Assembly: GCA_963715995.1 (NCBI GenBank)
Contig: OY970283.1
Location: 124,001-188,000, forward strand
DNA: 64,000 nucleotides
Direction of reading: 5' to 3'
Source of the DNA: DATBDN01 sp963715995
Lineage (GTDB): Bacteria > Actinomycetota > Thermoleophilia > Solirubrobacterales > Thermoleophilaceae
Positions 59,912-64,000 of this stretch are shown piece after piece (position 1 is the stretch's first letter; each line of letters opens with the position of its first letter). The position numbers and the translations under genes were made by a program. The notes beneath the pieces were generated by a model, which worked only from the letters and a program-made list of their open reading frames with translations, ran no database searches and was not told the origin of the DNA.

Positions 59912-60445
59912 CTAGGGCCAGACCATGACGCTGCGATCGAGGTGGAGCAGGGCGACGTTGCCGTCGTAGAGCGTCACGCCCTGCGACTGCTTGCCGAAGT
60001 TGACGGGGTTGGCCTGGAACTCGAGGTACTGGCGCCAGAGCCTGTTCGCGGGAATCGCACCGAGGTCGAGTGCCAGGCTGCCGTTGCGGCTCGACTCCGA
60101 CGCCGGGCCCGGCTCGGCCGTGTTGAGCGTGAGCGATTCGAGCCAGCCCGAGTCGAGCACCAGCACGGCGTCCTTGATCTGCTTCTTCGTGCGGATGTCG
60201 AAGCGCGCCTGGTAGAGCAGGCCGCCGCGGATCCGCGTTGGCGCGGTCAGCTGAAGCGTTGCCGCTCCGTGCGGGTTCACGGCCGTCTTCACCACCGGCG
60301 TCTGGCCGAACAGCCCGAGCAGCGCGGCGAGTGGGAGCAGGCAGATGAGCGCGAACAGGGTGTTCGGTAGGTATCGCTCGTAGTTCCTGCCCTCCCAATC
60401 CCGATGACGCCTCAGGTCGAGAAGGTCAGGCGGTTGCTCCGGCAT
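59912..60445 (-). CDS. Membrane-anchored protein of unknown function
   Basis: 177 aa. One membrane helix at about 28-47 (NTLFALICLLPLAALLGLFG), then an outside beta-rich domain (LTAPTRIRGGLLYQARFDIR, KDAVLVLDSGWLESLTLNTA), ending VALLHLDRSVMVWP. I know similar genes near DUF421 in related actinobacteria only from memory; the pairing here (3-bp gap) suggests they act together. No catalytic motif. Confidence 0.65.
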   Translation of the reverse strand: MPEQPPDLLDLRRHRDWEGRNYERYLPNTLFALICLLPLAALLGLFGQTPVVKTAVNPHGAATLQLTAPTRIRGGLLYQARFDIRTKKQIKDAVLVLDSGWLESLTLNTAEPGPASESSRNGSLALDLGAIPANRLWRQYLEFQANPVNFGKQSQGVTLYDGNVALLHLDRSVMVWP

Positions 60446-60487
60446 GCCGAGGGCTGATTCGGTCAGCCGCCGCGATGTCCTGCCGGG

Positions 60488-61861
60488 CTAGCGGGTGCGC
60501 TTGACCCTCGTCCGCGTCTTTGCCCGGTTGTTGCCGGGTCGCGGATCGAGGTCGTTCGACTTGACCGTGGCGCTGTTCAAGTAGCTCGACCTGCGCAGAG
60601 CGCGGACGAGGATCTTCACGACATACGACTTGCGCGCCGCGAGGGTGGACTTGCGACAGACCACCGAGCGCTTGCGCTTGCACTTCACGCCCTTGACCGA
60701 GCGCGCCTTGACGAACTTGAGGCCCGGCGCGAGCTTGTCGGTGAGGACGACGGTGTGAGCGGCTGTGGCGCTCCTGTTCGAGACGATCAGCTTCAGCGTG
60801 AAGCGCGTGCCGCGCCTGACGTGCTTGCGCATGCGCGCCTTGACGGCCGTGTCGATGACGCGAGCTGCGACACGGGTGCCGAGCACGGACTGGTCGCCGC
60901 CGATCCCGGGCTGCACCGGCGGCGAGAAGAAGCACGCGCCGGTGGCGGGGCCGAGCTTGATGACGCGGTCCTGAAGGTCGGCGTAGATGCAGCGGTCCGG
61001 CCCGACCGTGACCAGGTCGCCGCGCGAGCCTCCCGTGAGGACCGGTGTGACGCCACCGCCGAAGTCCACGCGGTCGATCTCGCCGCTGTTGCGGTTGACC
61101 ACGAGGTAGGAGTCGTCGCGCTCGGTCTGGGGGGCGAAGGCGATGCCGTCGACCTCGGAGAGCGCGACCACGTCGCTGACGGCTCCGGGGGTTGACGTGT
61201 TCGTGCCGGCAATCCGGACGATCTTGTTTCCGGCCGCCGCGAACAGCGTGCCGTCGGGAGCGAAGGTCAGCCCGTCGGCATCTTGGGTGCCTGCGTACGG
61301 GCGCGCCACCGCGCCTGCGCCGGCGAAGCCCGTGATGCGATCGATGCCACCGCCCTTGCAGAAGACGTTCGAGACGAACAGGTCACCGCTGACGGGGTCG
61401 GTCGCGAGCCCGACCGGGCACGGCAGCCCCGAGACGACGGTGCGGATGACCTCGCCGCTGGCCGGGTTGAGCTCGACGACGTCGTGCTGTGCGCCGCGTG
61501 CGAGGTAGAGGCGCCCGCTCGTGTCGAACGCCAGGCCGGCGGCCTGGCCGTAGCCGTCGCGCAGCTTGGTTGCTGCCGCGCTGCCGCCGCCCGGCGCCAC
61601 CTTGTAGAGCGCTGCTGCGGGATTGTCGGCAACGAGCAGGTTGCCGCCGCCGTCGAACACCAGGCCGACCGGGCCAGCTGCGCCCTCGGCGGCGCCGCCC
61701 GCATGGAACGGGAAGCCGGTGGCGTAGTCGCTTGCCACCCAGCCGTTGGCGGCCTGATAGGCAGCGGCGGAACCGGCGCTCGCAAGCAGGGCGGCGAATG
61801 CCGCCATGGCGACTACGGCCGTCCGCGCCGCGCGTCCCAAGGTCAGTCCGTTGTCGTTCAT
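60488..61861 (-). CDS. Secreted beta-propeller (NHL/SMP-30-like) protein with DUF11-like domain
   Basis: 457 aa from ATG 61861 with a signal peptide (AVVAMAAFAALLASAGSAAA). Residues about 40-310 form six NHL-like blades (GLVFDGGGNLLVADNPAAAL, GLAFDTSGRLYLARG, GLATDPVSGDLFVSN, GLTFAPDGTLFAAAG, GIAFAPQTERDDSYLVVN). The C-terminal 120 residues resemble a DUF11 repeat (NRSATAAHTVVLTDKLAPGL, ending NSATVKSNDLDPRPGNNRAK) and are Lys/Arg-rich. Probably surface-bound. Divergent from the exopolysaccharide genes, so it may share their promoter region (61862-61996, 135 bp). Confidence 0.8.
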   Translation of the reverse strand: MNDNGLTLGRAARTAVVAMAAFAALLASAGSAAAYQAANGWVASDYATGFPFHAGGAAEGAAGPVGLVFDGGGNLLVADNPAAALYKVAPGGGSAAATKLRDGYGQAAGLAFDTSGRLYLARGAQHDVVELNPASGEVIRTVVSGLPCPVGLATDPVSGDLFVSNVFCKGGGIDRITGFAGAGAVARPYAGTQDADGLTFAPDGTLFAAAGNKIVRIAGTNTSTPGAVSDVVALSEVDGIAFAPQTERDDSYLVVNRNSGEIDRVDFGGGVTPVLTGGSRGDLVTVGPDRCIYADLQDRVIKLGPATGACFFSPPVQPGIGGDQSVLGTRVAARVIDTAVKARMRKHVRRGTRFTLKLIVSNRSATAAHTVVLTDKLAPGLKFVKARSVKGVKCKRKRSVVCRKSTLAARKSYVVKILVRALRRSSYLNSATVKSNDLDPRPGNNRAKTRTRVKRTR

Positions 61862-61996
61862 GCGGCCGAGGTCTCCAATACCCACGGATGGGTGTCTTTC
61901 TAACGGCCGAAAACGGGACTAACTGTCACGGAGAGGGGGTAGGTCAACTCCAGTCATGGATGGCGTCAGTTCGAGCACCGTTCGGCCGTTGTTCCG

Positions 61997-62863
61997 GTGA
62001 TGTCACAACTAGTCGAAGCAGGGACGCTTCGCGGGGACCGCCGCATTTCCGCTCGTGGGAGCGACCGTCGCCGCCGTCCGCGCAAGCGGATCGACCTGAT
62101 GGGCCTGCCGGTCGACCAGCTGACCGAGCGCGACACGATCGAGACCGTCATCGAAGCGGTCGTCGCGGGCCGTGGCGGCTGTCTGTTCACTCCGAACCTG
62201 CACCACATGCAGGCGTTCACGACCGGCGCCGACGGCGCCGTCTACGACCGCAGCCGCCATCTGCGCGGCGCCCGGCTGGTCGTGGCCGACGGCATGCCGC
62301 TGATCTGGGCGAGCAAGCTGCGCGGCACGCCGCTGCCCGAGCGCGTTGCGGGCTCCGACCTGATCTGGTCGCTCACAGCCGCCGCGGCGAACAAGGGTGC
62401 GTCGATCTTCCTGCTCGGCGGCAACGCCGGCGCCGCGGAGGCGTGCGCGGAGCGTATGCGCGCCGACTACCCGCGCGTCCGGATCGCCGGCTGCATGTCG
62501 CCCGAGCTCGGCTTCGAGAAGGACGACGACGCGATCGACGAGATCCTCGACACGCTCAGCGCCGCCGCTCCGGACATCGTCTACGTCGCCCTCGGGTTCC
62601 CCAAGCAGGAGGACCTCGCGCTTCAGCTCGCGGCGGAGATGCCGAACACGTGGTTCGTCGGCGTGGGGATCAGCTTCAGCTTCGTCGCCGGCGAGGTCCA
62701 GCGCGCGCCGCGCTGGATGCAGACGATCGGCCTCGAGTGGTTCCACCGGCTGATCCAGGAGCCGCGGCGGCTGTTCAGGCGCTACCTGGTCGATGGGCTG
62801 CCGTTCGCCGCGCGCATGTTCGGTCACGCGCTGCGCTCGCGGCTGCGCAGGAGCAGCATCTGA
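61997..62863 (+). CDS. GT26 (WecG/TagA/CpsF) glycosyltransferase
   Basis: 288 aa from GTG 61997 (ATG 62000 is the next codon). GT26 pattern: VDQLTERDTIETVIE, CLFTPNLHHM, RLVVADGMPLIWASKL, IFLLGGNAGAAEACA, APDIVYVALGFPKQEDL and the C-terminal QRAPRWMQTIGLEWFHRLIQEPRRLFRRYLVDG. It transfers an N-acetyl-mannosamine-type or related sugar to a lipid-linked acceptor in capsule, ECA or teichoic acid synthesis. The C-terminal basic tail binds the membrane. Its stop overlaps the next ATG (TGATG). Confidence 0.93.
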   Translation: MMSQLVEAGTLRGDRRISARGSDRRRRPRKRIDLMGLPVDQLTERDTIETVIEAVVAGRGGCLFTPNLHHMQAFTTGADGAVYDRSRHLRGARLVVADGMPLIWASKLRGTPLPERVAGSDLIWSLTAAAANKGASIFLLGGNAGAAEACAERMRADYPRVRIAGCMSPELGFEKDDDAIDEILDTLSAAAPDIVYVALGFPKQEDLALQLAAEMPNTWFVGVGISFSFVAGEVQRAPRWMQTIGLEWFHRLIQEPRRLFRRYLVDGLPFAARMFGHALRSRLRRSSI

Positions 62864-64000
62864 TGGCCACGCTCCAGGACCTGGTTCTCGACGAGCGGCT
62901 CGAGTCGCGGATCCGCAACGCGGGGCGCCGGCGCCGTAACGCCTTCGCGCCCGTCGAGGTAAAACCGAAGCCGTTCGGCTTCTCCGACGTCGAGGGGCTC
63001 GTCTCCCCCGGCGCCTACAAGCGTGACGCCCTCTTCCGCCGCAGCCTGATCGCGGCCGACCTGCTGGCCGCCTCAGTTGCCGGCTACTTCGCCGTCGTTC
63101 TCGTGTCCGGCGCGTCGATCCAGCCCGGGATGCTGGTGGCGCTGCCGCTGGTGGTGGTGGTGGGCAAGCTGCTCGGCCTCTACGACCGCGACGAGCTGGT
63201 CATGCACAAGTCGACGCTGGACGAAGCCCCGCATCACTTCCAGCTCGCCGGCCTCTACACGCTGCTCGCGTGGCTGCTCGGCCCGGTGCTGATCGACGGC
63301 GCGTTCACCCGAGCTTCCGGGCTCGCGCTGTGGAGCTCAGCCTTCCTCCTGACCAGCGTCTTCCGCTTCAGCGCGCGCGAGATCGCGCGGCGCCTGGCGC
63401 CTGCCGAGCGCTGCCTGATCGTCGGCCGCTCCGGCACCCGGATGCGCCTCGCCGGCAAGCTGGCCGCAGCCCGGCCCAGCACCGAGGTCGTGGGCTACCT
63501 GCCGCTGGACGACGAGCGCCGTGCGCACGCCGGCTGGAACGGCGCCGACCGGCGCCGGCGGATGCTTGGCCTGGACGACCTTCCCGAGCTGGTGCGCCAG
63601 CTCGACGTGCACCGCGTGATCATCATTCCCGGCGAGGCCGACGGCGAGACGCTCGTGGACAGCGTCAGCCGCGCGAAGGCCGCGGGCGTGAAGGTGTCGA
63701 TTCTGCCGCGCATGTTCGAGGTTGTCGGCTCCTCCGTGGAGTTCGACGACATCGACGGCGTGACCGTGCTGGGTGTCCGCCGCTTCGGCCTTGGTCGCTC
63801 GTCCGAGCGCGTCAAGCGGACGATGGACCTGGTCGGCGCAGCGCTCGGCCTGATCGTGCTCGCTCCGCTGTTCGCAGTCGTCGCCGTCTGGATCAAGCTC
63901 GACTCGCCGGGGCCGGTCTTCTACCAGCAGTGGCGGATCGGCCGCGACGGGCGCCCGTTCCGGATGGTCAAGTTCCGCAGCATGGTCACGAACGCCGACG
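62863..64000 (+). CDS. Undecaprenyl-phosphate sugar phosphotransferase (partial, runs off the window)
   Basis: 379 visible residues, 3' truncated. An N-terminal half with helices (FRRSLIAADLLAASVAGYFA, LVALPLVVVVGKLLGLYDRD, and more), a CoA-binding-like Rossmann middle (CLIVGRSGTRMRLA), then the start of the bacterial sugar transferase domain: SERVKRTMDLVGAALGLIVL, LAPLFAVVAVWIKLDSPGPV, FYQQWRIGRDGRPFRMVKFR. These are the polyprenyl-phosphate hexose-1-P transferases (WbaP/EpsL/ExoY type) that start exopolysaccharide or O-antigen units. Coupled to the GT26 gene. Confidence 0.92.
   Translation, partial: MATLQDLVLDERLESRIRNAGRRRRNAFAPVEVKPKPFGFSDVEGLVSPGAYKRDALFRRSLIAADLLAASVAGYFAVVLVSGASIQPGMLVALPLVVVVGKLLGLYDRDELVMHKSTLDEAPHHFQLAGLYTLLAWLLGPVLIDGAFTRASGLALWSSAFLLTSVFRFSAREIARRLAPAERCLIVGRSGTRMRLAGKLAAARPSTEVVGYLPLDDERRAHAGWNGADRRRRMLGLDDLPELVRQLDVHRVIIIPGEADGETLVDSVSRAKAAGVKVSILPRMFEVVGSSVEFDDIDGVTVLGVRRFGLGRSSERVKRTMDLVGAALGLIVLAPLFAVVAVWIKLDSPGPVFYQQWRIGRDGRPFRMVKFRSMVTNAD

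Overview
The window is high-GC, gene-dense actinobacterial chromosome. The fused 2-oxoglutarate dehydrogenase E2-E1 gene, a six-gene mce operon, two DUF2236 (MpaB-type) oxygenases, many GTG/TTG starts and NTGA stop/start overlaps point to Actinomycetota, most likely class Thermoleophilia (Solirubrobacterales-like). This placement rests on gene content alone. No phage, transposase, CRISPR array or plasmid gene is visible.

Layout. 1-7 kb: tail of a tandem paralogue and a secreted FecR-like protein, a Ser/Thr kinase with GAF domain, DUF3307, a CHASE2-adenylate cyclase, a cupin, small membrane proteins and an SDR. 7-8.6 kb: a frameshifted small gene, a lipoprotein, and hairpin-rich repeat element A. 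8.6-16 kb: a UPF0104 flippase-like protein, a cupin, an SDR, a PEP-mutase-like enzyme, a repair/redox group (acyl-CoA dehydrogenase, peroxiredoxin, Fpg), a secreted GH-A-like protein and a DUF2236 protein. 16-19 kb: two secreted cupredoxin proteins, one fused to SdrD-like and RTX calcium repeats. 19-23 kb: an APH-like kinase plus HAD phosphatase pair resembling the N-terminal half of ACAD10, a broken small gene, a LysR regulator, a tandem-duplicated palindrome and an EamA transporter. 23-28 kb: a tight minus-strand run of quinone oxidoreductase, DEAD helicase, cyclophilin, aldehyde dehydrogenase, methyltransferase and EamA. 28-30.5 kb: PfkB kinase, small proteins and a glycosyltransferase. 30.6-39.7 kb: six consecutive Mce genes with a DUF2236 oxygenase at the promoter-proximal end and no YrbE permease in the window. 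40-46 kb: citrate synthase, secreted proteins including a cupredoxin-PKD-GH-A fusion, and MTHF reductase. 46-50 kb: a GT-C-like membrane protein, an MBL hydrolase, a FlgM-like peptide and an alkyl-DHAP-synthase-like oxidase. 50.1-54.4 kb: the 1445-aa 2-oxoglutarate dehydrogenase. 55.2-55.9 kb: repeat element B, then tRNA-Asp. 56-64 kb: anti-sigma-like ATPase, S9 peptidase, GT2, DUF421, a beta-propeller protein, and the start of an exopolysaccharide locus (GT26 plus polyprenyl-phosphate sugar transferase) that runs off the end.

The most unusual feature is a dispersed, hairpin-rich non-coding element: two inverted copies (about 7946-8552 and 55308-55770) and a third partial copy after metF (45964-46073). 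They share nested stem-loops that stay paired despite sequence change.

Eight genes carry a clean one-base frameshift with the downstream frame fully preserved, including citrate synthase and two of six Mce genes. This pattern looks more like indel errors in the assembly than like decay, and conceptual translations should be read with that in mind.
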